Source of the DNA: Gaiellasilicea sp963705515
GTDB lineage: Bacteria; Actinomycetota; Thermoleophilia; Gaiellales; Gaiellaceae
Reading direction: 5' to 3'
NCBI GenBank assembly: GCA_963705515.1
Contig: CAVPJV010000002.1
Span: 62,001-126,000, forward strand
Length of the DNA stretch: 64,000 bases
The notes beneath the pieces were generated by a model. The model ran no database searches. It was not told the origin of the DNA and was given only the letters and a program-made list of their open reading frames with translations. Positions 37,219-46,250 of the stretch are shown here, piece by piece. Each line of letters starts with the position of its first letter. The stretch's first letter is position 1. The translations under genes were made by a program, and so were the position numbers.

Positions 37219-38237
37219 CGGCCTCACCCGTCTTCTCCACGATCGACCTCTCGGCCTCCGGAAAGCAGATCGGACGGCTGCAGCTGCCGAAGATCACGAA
37301 CACCGGCGGCTGGGCGAGCACCTTCATCCCGATCGCGTCGGTCGCGAACGGCGACGGGCCGAACGTGCTCGTCCTGGCCGGGAACCACGGGGACGAGTAC
37401 GAGGGGCAGGTCGCCGCCCTCCGCCTGATCCAGGAGCTGGAGCCCGGGCAGGTCTCCGGACGCGTGACGATCATCCCGGTGCTCTCGACCGCGGCCTCGA
37501 AGGCGAACACGCGGCTGTGGCCGTCGGGCGTCAACTTCAACCGCTCGTTTCCCGGCTCGCCGGACGGCCCGCCCAACGAGCAGCTGGCCGACTACCTGAC
37601 GCGGTTCCTGTTTCCCGCGGCCGACGTCGTGATCGACATGCACTCGGGCGGGCGCACCGCCTGGTTCGTCCCGTGCTCGCACATGCACGTCGTCGACAAT
37701 GCCGCCCAGCGCCGCGACATGCTCGCGGGCATGCAGGCCTGGAACTCCGACTACCACTTCCTCTACATCGACGTGAACGGCTCCGGGCTCCTGCCGGTGG
37801 AGGCCGAGGACCAGGGCAAGCTCGTGATCACGACGGAGCTCGGCGGCGGCGGCCGCGTGCCCGCCGCCGTCCACGAGCTCGCCTGGAGCGGCCTCACGAA
37901 CGTGCTCCGGCACGTGGGCGTGCTCGAGGGCGAGGTGCAGACGCGCGCCTCTCTCGGCAAGCCGGATGCGGTGATCCTCGATGGGCGCGACCCCGCGAAC
38001 TACGTGATCGCGCCCGAGGACTGCATCTTCGAGGGACTGCTCGAGCCGCCCGCGGAGGTCAAGACTGGAGACCCGGTCGCGCGGCTGTGGTTCCCGGACA
38101 CGCCGGGACGGCCGCCGGAGGTGCTCCGGGCGCCGCTCGACGGCGTGCTGGCCGTGATCCGCTCGATCCCGGCGACGGAGGCCGGCGACGGGCTCTTCAC
38201 GACCGGCCAGCCGATCGATCCGCGAGAGCTCCTCTGA
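37215..38237 (+). CDS. AstE/AspA-family zinc deacylase, copy 2
   Basis: A 340-residue paralog of the protein encoded at 33684-34694. It has AGNHGDEYEGQ, TRLWPSGVNFNRSFPGSP and VVIDMHSGGRTAWF, so zinc ligands and substrate loop are conserved. The N-terminus (STIDLSASGKQIGRLQLP) also matches copy 1. The GTG start at 37215 overlaps the aminotransferase stop (GTGA). The two copies lie in opposite transcription units around the same operator region, which suggests duplication and divergence toward different N-acyl substrates. Confidence 0.83.
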   Translation: MTASPVFSTIDLSASGKQIGRLQLPKITNTGGWASTFIPIASVANGDGPNVLVLAGNHGDEYEGQVAALRLIQELEPGQVSGRVTIIPVLSTAASKANTRLWPSGVNFNRSFPGSPDGPPNEQLADYLTRFLFPAADVVIDMHSGGRTAWFVPCSHMHVVDNAAQRRDMLAGMQAWNSDYHFLYIDVNGSGLLPVEAEDQGKLVITTELGGGGRVPAAVHELAWSGLTNVLRHVGVLEGEVQTRASLGKPDAVILDGRDPANYVIAPEDCIFEGLLEPPAEVKTGDPVARLWFPDTPGRPPEVLRAPLDGVLAVIRSIPATEAGDGLFTTGQPIDPRELL

Positions 38238-38238
38238 G

Positions 38239-39516
38239 GTGAGCCTCATCGCGTGGGTCGGCGGACGGACCTTCGCGAGCTTGCGCAACCACCGCAACTA
38301 CCGGCTCTACTTCGTCAGCCACGGTGTCTCGTTCATCGGCACGTGGATGCAGCAGATCGCCGCGTACTGGCTCGTGCTCGACCTGACCGGATCGCCGCTC
38401 GCCGTCGGAACGCTCGCCCTTGCCCAGCTCCTGCCGGTGACGCTCTTCGGCCTTCCGGTCGGCTCGGTGATCGACCGCTTCGACGTCCGCCGCCTCCTGC
38501 TCGTGACGGAGTCGCTCTCGATCGTCGCGGCCGGCACGCTCGCAGTCCTGACGCTGACGGGCACGGTCGAGCTCTGGCAGGTGTACGTGATCGCGATCTT
38601 CCAGGGGCTCGTGCTCGTGTTCGGCAACCCGGCGCGGCACACGCTCGTGTTCCGGATCGTCGGGAAGGACGACCTGCCGAACGCGGTCGCGCTCGGCTCG
38701 GCGCTGGGCACGACGGCGCGCATCGTCGGGCCGGCGCTCGGCGGTCTCGTCGTCGCCCTGGCCGGGGTAGGCGTCGCCTTCGCCGTCAACTCGGCCAGCT
38801 ACGGGGCCGTCGTGATCGCTCTGCTCGCGATGCGGGTCAGCGAGCTGCGCCCGTACGTGCCGCCCGAGGTGCAGACGGGGCTCCGCCGCAGCCTCCGGGT
38901 GATGGCCTCGTTCGTCCGCCGCTCGCGCAGGGTGGCCGTCGCGTTCTTCGCGGTGCTCGCGCTGAGCACGATCTCGTTCAACTTCGACGTGCTGCTCCCG
39001 CTCCTCGCCGGCGAGACGCTCGACGCGGACGCGGACGTCTTCGGCCTGATCGCATCCGTCTTCGGTGCCGGCGCACTCTGCGGCGCGCTCTTCCTCGCCA
39101 CCCTCGGCAAGGCGCGCATTCGCCTGCTCCTCGGCGGGGCGCTCGGCTTCGGCATGCTCGAGCTGGCGCTCGCCCCGCAGACGAGCCTGCCGGTGATCTG
39201 CGTCCTGCTCTTCCTCACCGGCGGCTGCTACCTGCTCTGGGGAGCGAGCGCGCTCGCGGCACTCCAGCTCGCCGCGCCGGAGCACCTGCGGGGGCAGGCG
39301 GCGAGCCTGTACATGTTCGCGTTCCTGGGCGGCGCGCCGCTCGGCGGCCTGCTCGCAGGCTGGCTCACGGCGCGGGGCGGCACGCAGCTCGCATTCGCGG
39401 TCGCCGGCACCAGCGCGATCCTCGTCGCCGTGGTCGGCTCCGTGGTCATGCTCGCGGGCCAGCCGGCGGCGACACGCCATGCACATCCACCATCGTTGAG
39501 CGAGGGAGAGGGCTGA
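38239..39516 (+). CDS. Major facilitator superfamily transporter
   Basis: Polytopic membrane protein of 425 residues with about twelve hydrophobic segments. The N-terminus is FASLRNHRNYRLYFVSHGVS, followed by TWMQQIAAYWLVLDLTGSPLAVG, typical of the EntS/DHA3-like MFS branch. The conserved loop VGSVIDRFDVRRLL is present. The GTG start is one base beyond the deacylase stop. It may export or import a compound handled by this block; direction and substrate are unknown. Confidence 0.87.
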   Translation: MSLIAWVGGRTFASLRNHRNYRLYFVSHGVSFIGTWMQQIAAYWLVLDLTGSPLAVGTLALAQLLPVTLFGLPVGSVIDRFDVRRLLLVTESLSIVAAGTLAVLTLTGTVELWQVYVIAIFQGLVLVFGNPARHTLVFRIVGKDDLPNAVALGSALGTTARIVGPALGGLVVALAGVGVAFAVNSASYGAVVIALLAMRVSELRPYVPPEVQTGLRRSLRVMASFVRRSRRVAVAFFAVLALSTISFNFDVLLPLLAGETLDADADVFGLIASVFGAGALCGALFLATLGKARIRLLLGGALGFGMLELALAPQTSLPVICVLLFLTGGCYLLWGASALAALQLAAPEHLRGQAASLYMFAFLGGAPLGGLLAGWLTARGGTQLAFAVAGTSAILVAVVGSVVMLAGQPAATRHAHPPSLSEGEG

Positions 39517-39518
39517 CC

Positions 39519-40898
39519 ATGAACACGACCTTCAGCTACACGCATTGCAACTTTGGCGTCGCCACGCGGGACGTCACGCCGCCGGTCGGGATCTACGCAC
39601 GCAGCTGGGGTGCTGCGACACACGACACCGCGGAGGGCGTCCACCGTCCCTTCGCCGCGACCGCAGCCGTGTTCGCGCCGGTTCACGGCGACGGTCCGAC
39701 GCTGGCGCTCGTCGCAGTCGACCTCGGCTGGTTCCAGCACGTGCCGGATGAGCAGAAGGCGCGCGCCGCAATTCTGGAGCGCACCGGGCTGGACGAGGCT
39801 TCGCTCCTGATCAACATGTCGCACACGCACTCGGGCGCCAACGTCAACTCGCAGCTGACCGACAAGCCCGGCGCCGAGCTGATCGAGCCCTACATCGAGC
39901 ACCTGACCGAGCAGATCGGCGCAGCGATCCTCGAGGCACGTGAGCAGGCGGCGCCCGCGTGGGTGACGTACGGAACCGGCCGCTGCGCGCTGGCCACCAA
40001 CCGCGACCTCTGGGACGCGTCGGCGGGGCGGTGGGCCTGCGGCTACAACCCCGACGAGCCCGCCGACGACACGCTCCTGGTCGCGAGGGTCACGGGCGAG
40101 AAGGGCGAGGTGCGCGCGACGCTCTTCAACTACGCCTGCCATCCGACGACCCTGGCCTGGGAGAACCGGTTGCTCTCGCCCGACTACATCGGTGCGGCGC
40201 GTGAGGTCCTGGAGCAGGCGTTCGGCGCTCCCGCCCTGTTCTTCCACGGCGCGTCGGGGGATCTCGCCCCGCGCGACGACTACGTCGGCGATGCGTCCGT
40301 CGCCGACCGCAACGGCCGCCAGCTCGGGTACGCCGCAGCGGCTGCGATCGAGAGCCTGCCCCCGGCCGGGACCCAGTTCGTCTACACGGGGATCGTCGCG
40401 TCGGGCGCCAACCTCGGCGCCTGGGAGTACCAGCCGTGCGACGACGCGCAACGGGAGGCGAGCGAGCAGCTGGCGGCCCGCGTGAGCCCCGTCGAGCTGC
40501 GGCGGAAGGAGGACATCGGAGTCGTCGAAAGCGCTTCGGACGCGACTCCCGACTCGGTCCAGGAGCGGGAGAAGGCGTTGCGCCGCCGGTTCCTCGCTCA
40601 GGCGCTCGGAGACGGTCCCGTCTACACGATGCCGCTCTGGATCTGGCGACTCGGCGGCGCGCTGCTGGTCGCCGTTCCGAACGAGCCCTACTCGGTCTTC
40701 CAGGTCGAGCTGCGGCGGCGTCTCGCAGGGACGCCCCTGCTGGTGCTCGGCACCACGAACAGGACGATGGGGTACCTGTCGCCCGAGGAGACCTACGGCA
40801 CCGGGCTCTACCAGGAGCAGCAGTCGCCGTTCGCGCCCGGTTGCCTCGAGCAGACGATGGAGGTCGCCGCAGCGGCCCTCGAGGAAGTGCGTCGCTAG
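39519..40898 (+). CDS. Neutral/alkaline ceramidase-like hydrolase, copy 2
   Basis: A 459-residue relative of the protein at 31407-32774. It begins FGVATRDVTPPVGIYARSWG. Likely metal ligands are in NMSHTHSGAN (H102, H104) and NYACHPTT (H208); FHGASGDLAPRDDY is a further conserved loop. No signal peptide is visible. GAGGGAGAGG precedes the ATG at 39519. It is the last gene of the rightward block and overlaps the converging cysteine hydrolase gene by four bases. The substrate is unknown. Confidence 0.75.
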   Translation: MNTTFSYTHCNFGVATRDVTPPVGIYARSWGAATHDTAEGVHRPFAATAAVFAPVHGDGPTLALVAVDLGWFQHVPDEQKARAAILERTGLDEASLLINMSHTHSGANVNSQLTDKPGAELIEPYIEHLTEQIGAAILEAREQAAPAWVTYGTGRCALATNRDLWDASAGRWACGYNPDEPADDTLLVARVTGEKGEVRATLFNYACHPTTLAWENRLLSPDYIGAAREVLEQAFGAPALFFHGASGDLAPRDDYVGDASVADRNGRQLGYAAAAAIESLPPAGTQFVYTGIVASGANLGAWEYQPCDDAQREASEQLAARVSPVELRRKEDIGVVESASDATPDSVQEREKALRRRFLAQALGDGPVYTMPLWIWRLGGALLVAVPNEPYSVFQVELRRRLAGTPLLVLGTTNRTMGYLSPEETYGTGLYQEQQSPFAPGCLEQTMEVAAAALEEVRR

Positions 40899-41605
40899 AG
40901 CGCCCCGAGCACGCGCTCGGTGTCCCAGACCTGGCCGAACACGCGCGCGAAGCCGCTCAGAGCCGCGCGATGGTGGTGCTCGAAGAACGTCGCGGTCGCG
41001 TCCTCGACGACGATCACGTTGAACCCGCGATCGGCGGCGTCGCGCGCCGTCGTCTCGACGCACATGTCGGTCGCCATCCCGACGAGGACGAGCGTCTCGA
41101 CGTCCATGTTCCGCAGCAGCCACTCGATCCCGGTCGAGCTGAACGCGCTCGACGTGTTCTTGTCGATCACGAGCTCGCCGGCCGCAGGCGCGAGGGCGGC
41201 GACCACCTCATGCTCGAAGGTGCCGCGATGCCAGAGCGCAGGCGTGCCTGTGCTCGCCAGCGAATCGCGGTCGCGGCGCCGGCGGCGCGCGACCATGTCG
41301 CTGCCGTCGGCGAGAAGCGGGCCGTGACGCGTGAACACGACACGGCGGTCGGCGGCGCGGAAGCCCTCGAGCAGGCGTCGCGCGTTCGGGACCACGGTGT
41401 CCGTGACGCGCCGCAGGTAGTAGCCCGCGATCTCGGGATACCGCTCCGAGAGCATCGGCCCCAGACCCGCCTCGGTGCTGCACCCGTAGTTCTGCATGTC
41501 GATGACGAGGAGAGCGGCGCGCGTCCAGTCGACCTCGAACTGGGGCCAGGGCATGTGCCAGCCGGCGAAGGTCTCCGGCGAGTCGACGGGCGGAAGCTCG
41601 CTCAT
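40895..41605 (-). CDS. Isochorismatase-like cysteine hydrolase (possible N-carbamoylsarcosine amidase)
   Basis: A 236-residue cysteine hydrolase. The catalytic triad is visible: D36 in LLVIDMQNYG, K149 in VIDKNTSSAF and C182 in VGMATDMCVETTARDA. Length and motifs fit amidases such as N-carbamoylsarcosine amidohydrolase as well as isochorismatases. No siderophore genes are near. Hydantoinase A/B and sarcosine oxidase genes 15-20 kb away make the carbamoylsarcosine option attractive, though unproven. It follows the enolase-like gene directly (stop TAG at 41606, ATG at 41605). Confidence 0.8.
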   Translation of the reverse strand: MSELPPVDSPETFAGWHMPWPQFEVDWTRAALLVIDMQNYGCSTEAGLGPMLSERYPEIAGYYLRRVTDTVVPNARRLLEGFRAADRRVVFTRHGPLLADGSDMVARRRRRDRDSLASTGTPALWHRGTFEHEVVAALAPAAGELVIDKNTSSAFSSTGIEWLLRNMDVETLVLVGMATDMCVETTARDAADRGFNVIVVEDATATFFEHHHRAALSGFARVFGQVWDTERVLGAL

Positions 41606-42757
41606 CTAGTAATCGCCGACACTGCCGTCCGGCCAGTAGCGCTGTGGCAGGCGGGCGTCCCTCGAGGGTCGCTTGCGTGCCTCTGCCTCGTCGAGCTCCA
41701 GGCCGAGGCCGGGGCCGGCGGGCGCGGTCACGTAGCCGGCGTGCGCGCGGGGCGCATTCGGGAAGAGCTCGTACAGCGGCTCAAGCTCCATCCATTCCTG
41801 GATGCCGAAGTTGGGCACGGCCATGTCCACGTGCAGGCAGGCAGTGCCGTTGACCGGAGAGCTGGCGTGGTGGAGGGCGGAACGCTGCCCGTGCGCTTCT
41901 CCCGCGGCGAGGATCTTCTTCGCCTCCGTGATCCCGCCGGCGTGCACCATGTCGATCCGCAGGTAGTCCACGAGCTCGCTCTCGATCAGCGGCTGGAACT
42001 CCCATTTGTGCGCGAGCTGCTCGCCGGTCGCGATCGGCAGGTTCACCTTGTCCCGTACGAGCCGCAACGACGTTGGGTTGAGCAGACGGATCGGGTCTTC
42101 GTAGAAGTAGAGGCGGTACGGCTCGAGCGCATGTCCGAGGTATGCGGACTCCGCAGGGCTGAACATCGTGTGCGCGTCGAGGATCAGGTCGACGCCGTCG
42201 CCGAGGGTGCCGCGCAGCGACTCCGTCGCCTCGATCGTCCGGACGATCGACGCTTGCGGATCCCAGTGCGCGAGCGAGTGATCGTCGAACGCGGCGAGCG
42301 GGCCGAAGCGGAGCGCGGTGAAGCCCTGCTCCAGCCAGCGGAGCGCATCCTCCGTCAGCTCCTCCGCGGTGTTCCCGGCCAGGTGGCGGTAGACGCGCAC
42401 CCGCTCGCGCGTCGGGCCGCCGAGCAGGTCGTAGACGGGAACGCCGAGACGCTTTCCCTTCAGGTCCCAGAGCGCGATGTCGATCCCGGCGACCGCGCTC
42501 ATGATCACCTGCCCGTTCGACCAGAAGGTGCCGCGGACCAGCTCGCTCCACCAGTGCTCGATCCGGGACGGGTCCTGGCCGACCAGCAGCTCGCTGAAGT
42601 GGTCGAGGATGCCGATCACGCCGCGTCCCTGTCCGGCGAGGCTCGCTTCGCCGATGCCCGTCAGCCCCTCGTCCGTGCGGACGAGCACGAGGATCACGGC
42701 GTAGTCGTACCCCCCGCCGACACTCACGGGTAGGGTCTCGATCTGGCTGATCTTCAT
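41606..42757 (-). CDS. Enolase-superfamily dehydratase (mandelate racemase family)
   Basis: A 383-residue protein, distinct from the other three enolase relatives here. It begins MKISQIETLPVSVGGGYDYA. Metal ligands appear in LILDAHTMF, YFYEDPIR and IATGEQLAHKW, and a His-rich loop in ALHHASSPV. The KxK lysines of the muconate branch are absent (FTALRFGPL). The C-terminus YWPDGSVGDY resembles acid sugar dehydratases. The ATG at 42757 is 22 bases from the divergent amidohydrolase gene. It is co-transcribed with the cysteine hydrolase. Confidence 0.83.
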   Translation of the reverse strand: MKISQIETLPVSVGGGYDYAVILVLVRTDEGLTGIGEASLAGQGRGVIGILDHFSELLVGQDPSRIEHWWSELVRGTFWSNGQVIMSAVAGIDIALWDLKGKRLGVPVYDLLGGPTRERVRVYRHLAGNTAEELTEDALRWLEQGFTALRFGPLAAFDDHSLAHWDPQASIVRTIEATESLRGTLGDGVDLILDAHTMFSPAESAYLGHALEPYRLYFYEDPIRLLNPTSLRLVRDKVNLPIATGEQLAHKWEFQPLIESELVDYLRIDMVHAGGITEAKKILAAGEAHGQRSALHHASSPVNGTACLHVDMAVPNFGIQEWMELEPLYELFPNAPRAHAGYVTAPAGPGLGLELDEAEARKRPSRDARLPQRYWPDGSVGDY

Positions 42758-42779
42758 CACGGCGAGCCTAGTCGTTGAC

Positions 42780-43631
42780 GTGATCACAGACGTCCACACC
42801 CACGTCGGCGAGTACCCGCTCCACATCAGCGAGAAGTTCGCGTCGGAGGCGCGCGCGGCCTGGCCCGACGTGCCGCTGGGCGGCAGCCTGGACGACCACT
42901 ACGCGGATGCTCTCGCCGATGTCGATCGAGCGGTCGTCCTCGCGTTCAACGCACCGGCTGCCGGCTTCGTCGTCCCCAACGACTACGTCGCCTCCTACGT
43001 GGCACGCGATCCTGCGCGGCTGCTCGGCTTCGGGGCCGTCGACCCGTCCGACCCCACGGCGATCGACGAGCTGGAGCGGATGAAGAGCGACCTCGGTCTC
43101 GTCGGCTGCAAGCTCGGCCCGATCTACCAGGACGTCGACCCGCTCGGCCCCGACTTCCTCCGCGTCTGCGAGGCGCTCGAGCGGCTCGAGCTGCCGATGC
43201 TGATCCACCAGGGAACGACGTTCGCCCGCGCAGGCTCGCTGCTGCAGGCGCGGCCGATCCTGCTCGACGAGATCGCGCTGCGATACCCGAAGCTGAAGAT
43301 CGTGATCGCCCATCTCGGCCATCCGTGGTTCGACGAGGCGATCGCGGTCGTCCGGCGCCATCCGCACGTCTATGCCGACATCTCGGGTCTCGTGACCCGG
43401 CGTTGGCTGCTCTACCAGGCGCTCGTGAGCGCGATCGAGTACCGCGTCGAGCACAAGCTGCTGTTCGGCACCGACTATCCGTTCTTCTCGGCGACGCAGA
43501 CGATCGAGGGGCTGCGCTCCGTCACCGGCAACGCCTTCGGGCCGCAGCTGCCGGTCGTCGACCCGCAGGTCGTGGAGGACATCATCCACCGTCCGACGCT
43601 CGAGCTCCTGGAGATCAGCGAGCCGTCTTGA
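42780..43631 (+). CDS. Amidohydrolase-2 family protein
   Basis: A 283-residue TIM-barrel amidohydrolase or decarboxylase related to ACMSD-like enzymes. Metal motif HTH is in ITDVHTHVG at the start. MLIHQGTTF, VIAHLGHPW and LFGTDYPFF provide the later His and Asp ligands. The GTG start at 42780 lies in the 22-base divergent spacer. The 3' end overlaps the converging aldolase-like gene by 17 bases. Substrates of this family are hydrolysed or decarboxylated carboxylic acids; no specific one can be read. Confidence 0.85.
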   Translation: MITDVHTHVGEYPLHISEKFASEARAAWPDVPLGGSLDDHYADALADVDRAVVLAFNAPAAGFVVPNDYVASYVARDPARLLGFGAVDPSDPTAIDELERMKSDLGLVGCKLGPIYQDVDPLGPDFLRVCEALERLELPMLIHQGTTFARAGSLLQARPILLDEIALRYPKLKIVIAHLGHPWFDEAIAVVRRHPHVYADISGLVTRRWLLYQALVSAIEYRVEHKLLFGTDYPFFSATQTIEGLRSVTGNAFGPQLPVVDPQVVEDIIHRPTLELLEISEPS

Positions 43632-44649
43632 CCGCGAGCGCGACGCGCTCGGCCGCCTGCGCGACCTCGTCGTCGCCGATCAGGCGGTGCGTGACGAAGC
43701 GGACGCGGCTGGTGTCGCGCTCCAGCCCGAGAACGCCGTGCTCGGCCAGCAGCGCGAGGAACTCTTCCGGCGGCAGCTCCGTGCCGCTCACGTCGGCGAG
43801 CACGATGTTCGTCTCGATCTCGGCCGGCGCGATCTCGATGCCCGGTATCTCTCGGAGCAGCGCCCCCAGCTCGCGGGCCCGCCGATGGTCGTCGGCGAGC
43901 CGATCGACGAGCGTGTCGAGCGCAACGAGCGCCGCGGCGGCGGCGATCCCCGCCTTGTGCACGCTGGCGCCGCCGAGCCGGCGCAGTGTGCGATGCGCGA
44001 GCTCGATCACCTGCGCGCGGCCGGCGAGGATCGTCCCCATCGGCGCGCACAGACCCTTGTTCATGCTGACCGCCACCGTGTTCGCCGGCGCCGCGAGCTC
44101 CCGCAGCGGGACGCCGAGGGCCGCCGCGGCGTTGAAGAGACGCGCCCCGTCGAGATGGACGTAGGCGCCGTGGCGCTGCGCCGCGGCGGCCAGCTCGGCC
44201 GTCAGCTCCGGTGTCAGCACGGTGCCGCCCGCCCTCGTGTGCGTGTTCTCGAGCAGCAGCATCGTCGCGCGCGTCTCGATGATCGCCTCCTCCACCGCGA
44301 CCGGGTCGAGCCGTCCGTCCGCCGCCCAGAGCGACCACGGCTCCAGGCCCGCGATCTCCTCGATCCCCATCTCCTCGGAGGTGAGGATGTGCGAGGAGGC
44401 TTCCAGGACGACGGTGCTGCCGCGCGGCGCGATCGTCAGCAGGGCGACCAGGTTGGCCATCCCGCAGGTGGGCACCCAGATCGCCGCCTCCTTGCCGAGC
44501 AGGGCGGCCATCCGCTCCTGCAGCTCGTTGACGGAGGGATCCTCGCCGACCGTCGCCCAGCCGAGCGGGGCGGCGCGCATCGCCTCCCACATCTCGTCCG
44601 TGGGCCGTCCGTGGAGGTCCGACCGGAGGTCGATCGGCGCCGTGGTCAC
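43615..44649 (-). CDS. Low-specificity threonine aldolase-like PLP enzyme
   Basis: Beta-eliminating lyase family, 344 residues. PLP lysine is K198 in VAVSMNKGLCAPMG. D167 and R170 lie in VHLDGARLFNAA. The N-terminus is IDLRSDLHGRPTDEMWEAM. Such enzymes cleave 3-hydroxy amino acids to glycine plus an aldehyde. It starts at GTG 44649, overlapping the D-aminoacylase stop (GTGA). It is the last gene of the leftward block headed at 51041, downstream of the transporter and aminoacylase, consistent with amino acid catabolism. Confidence 0.87.
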   Translation of the reverse strand: MTTAPIDLRSDLHGRPTDEMWEAMRAAPLGWATVGEDPSVNELQERMAALLGKEAAIWVPTCGMANLVALLTIAPRGSTVVLEASSHILTSEEMGIEEIAGLEPWSLWAADGRLDPVAVEEAIIETRATMLLLENTHTRAGGTVLTPELTAELAAAAQRHGAYVHLDGARLFNAAAALGVPLRELAAPANTVAVSMNKGLCAPMGTILAGRAQVIELAHRTLRRLGGASVHKAGIAAAAALVALDTLVDRLADDHRRARELGALLREIPGIEIAPAEIETNIVLADVSGTELPPEEFLALLAEHGVLGLERDTSRVRFVTHRLIGDDEVAQAAERVALAVKTAR

Positions 44650-46250
44650 CGCCGCAGCAGGTGGCGGCCCGGCCGCGCGCCCGTGTGCTCGGCGTCGTCG
44701 ACGACGAGGACGCCGTTGACGAGGACGTGCTCGATCCCGTGTGCGTACACGGTGGGATTCTCGCGCGTCGACACGTCGTCGAGCTCGTCCCAGTCGAAGA
44801 CGACCACGTCGGCGCTGTAGCCCGACCGCAGTAGGCCGCGATCCCAGAGGCCGAAGTGGGCGGCCGGCATGCTCGTCATCTTCCTGATCGCCTCCTCCAG
44901 GCGCAGCGTGCCCTGCTCGCGCACGTGGTGGGTGAGGTAGTGGACGTGGCCGGCGAAGCCGAGCGGGTGCTTCATGATCTCGCTCAGCGGCCCGCTGTCC
45001 TGGACCGTGAAGGTGTCGACGCCGAGGCAGAAGAGCGGGTGGGAGATCATCTCCGCCAGATGCTCGTCGGTGAAGAGCGTCCCGACGGTGAGGATCGCCT
45101 CGTAGTCGGCGCCGGCGTCGGCGAGGATGTCGAGGTAGCAGTCCCAGGGGTCCTTGCCCAGACGATCGGAGATCTGGCGGAAGTTCAGCCCGCCGAGCTC
45201 GGGGTGCTGGGGCGTCGCCTGGAAGTAGACGCGCTCCCACTCGCCCTTGTGGATGAAGCGCCAGTAGCGGTCGCTCTCGTTGCGCATCCGCTCGCGGAGC
45301 GCCGGATCGCGCAGCTTCCTCGCCGCTTCCTCCGGCCCGTCCTCGGCGACCCAGGGCGGCAGGATCCCGGCCATCTGGCCGAGGCCCTCCCGGAACGGCG
45401 TCGTGTCGGCGAGGACGTCGAGCCCGGTCTCGCGGCTCGCCGCCATCTTCTCGACCGCGCGCTCCCAGCCGCGCTCGGGCGCGTTCGTGTTGTGACGGAC
45501 GTTCAGGTGCGAGATCTCCGCCCGCGCGCCCCCGGCGCGCGCCACCGCGAGGAACTCGTCGATCGCCTCGAGCAGGCCCGAGTCGCGGTTGCGGACGTGG
45601 CTCGTGTAGATGCCGTCGTACTCGCCGGCAATGGCGTTCAGCCGCATCAGCTCCTCGGTGGTCGCCTCCCGGCCGGGGTTGAACTCGAGCCCGGTCGACA
45701 TCCCGAGCGCGCCGGACTGCATCGCCTCCTCGACGAAGCCCTCCATCGCGGCCAGCTGCTCGGGGGTCGGAGCGGATCCGGAGACACCGGCCGCGAGCCG
45801 GACCGCGTTGTGGCCGACGAACCAGGCGAAGTTCGGCGTGTGGCCGACCTCCGAGAGGAACTCCAGGTGCTCGCCGAAGGTCGACCACGGGATCGCCGGC
45901 TTGTCGAAGCCGAACGAGTGCAGACGGCTGCGGATCACCGGCTCGGATGCCGGTGTGACAGGTGCGTAGCTCCAGCCGCAGTTGCCGACGATCTCGGTGG
46001 TGACCCCCTGGCGGATCGTGCTCTCCGCAGTCGGGTTCGCGAGGATCGAGAAGTCGCTGTGGCTGTGCGGGTCGACGAATCCCGGGCAGACCACCTTGCC
46101 GGTGGCGTCGATGACGCGGTCAGCGGTCGCAGCCGCGCCGAGCCGGCCCACCTCGGCGATCTTCCCGCCCTCGATCGCGACGTCGCCAAGGTAGGGCGGG
46201 CTGCCCGTGCCGTCGGCGACCCACCCACCACGGATCAGGACGTCGAGCAC
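44646..46250 (-). CDS. N-acyl-D-amino-acid deacylase (D-aminoacylase family), copy 1
   Basis: Metal-dependent amidohydrolase of 534 residues. Motifs are DPHSHSDFSIL (H62, H64), EIVGNCGWSYAPV (C91, the metal cysteine of D-aminoacylases), YTSHVRNRDSG and AEISHLNVRH. Predicted to release free D-amino acids from N-acyl forms; N-acyl-D-glutamate or dihydroorotase-like specificity cannot be excluded. The GTG start at 46250 directly follows the permease stop. Its position behind the ABC permeases suggests the imported compounds are N-acylated or peptide-like. A second copy is at 60049-61602. Confidence 0.87.
   Translation of the reverse strand: MLDVLIRGGWVADGTGSPPYLGDVAIEGGKIAEVGRLGAAATADRVIDATGKVVCPGFVDPHSHSDFSILANPTAESTIRQGVTTEIVGNCGWSYAPVTPASEPVIRSRLHSFGFDKPAIPWSTFGEHLEFLSEVGHTPNFAWFVGHNAVRLAAGVSGSAPTPEQLAAMEGFVEEAMQSGALGMSTGLEFNPGREATTEELMRLNAIAGEYDGIYTSHVRNRDSGLLEAIDEFLAVARAGGARAEISHLNVRHNTNAPERGWERAVEKMAASRETGLDVLADTTPFREGLGQMAGILPPWVAEDGPEEAARKLRDPALRERMRNESDRYWRFIHKGEWERVYFQATPQHPELGGLNFRQISDRLGKDPWDCYLDILADAGADYEAILTVGTLFTDEHLAEMISHPLFCLGVDTFTVQDSGPLSEIMKHPLGFAGHVHYLTHHVREQGTLRLEEAIRKMTSMPAAHFGLWDRGLLRSGYSADVVVFDWDELDDVSTRENPTVYAHGIEHVLVNGVLVVDDAEHTGARPGRHLLRR

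Noticed and set aside
40895..41605. Isochorismatase of a siderophore pathway
   Set aside because: The triad fits, but no siderophore or phenazine genes are nearby; the catabolic context favours an amidase.
42758..42779. GntR operator in the 42.77-kb divergent spacer
   Set aside because: GTCGTTGACGTG resembles half of the dyad, but the matching arm is not ATTGT and no second site lies 18 bp away.
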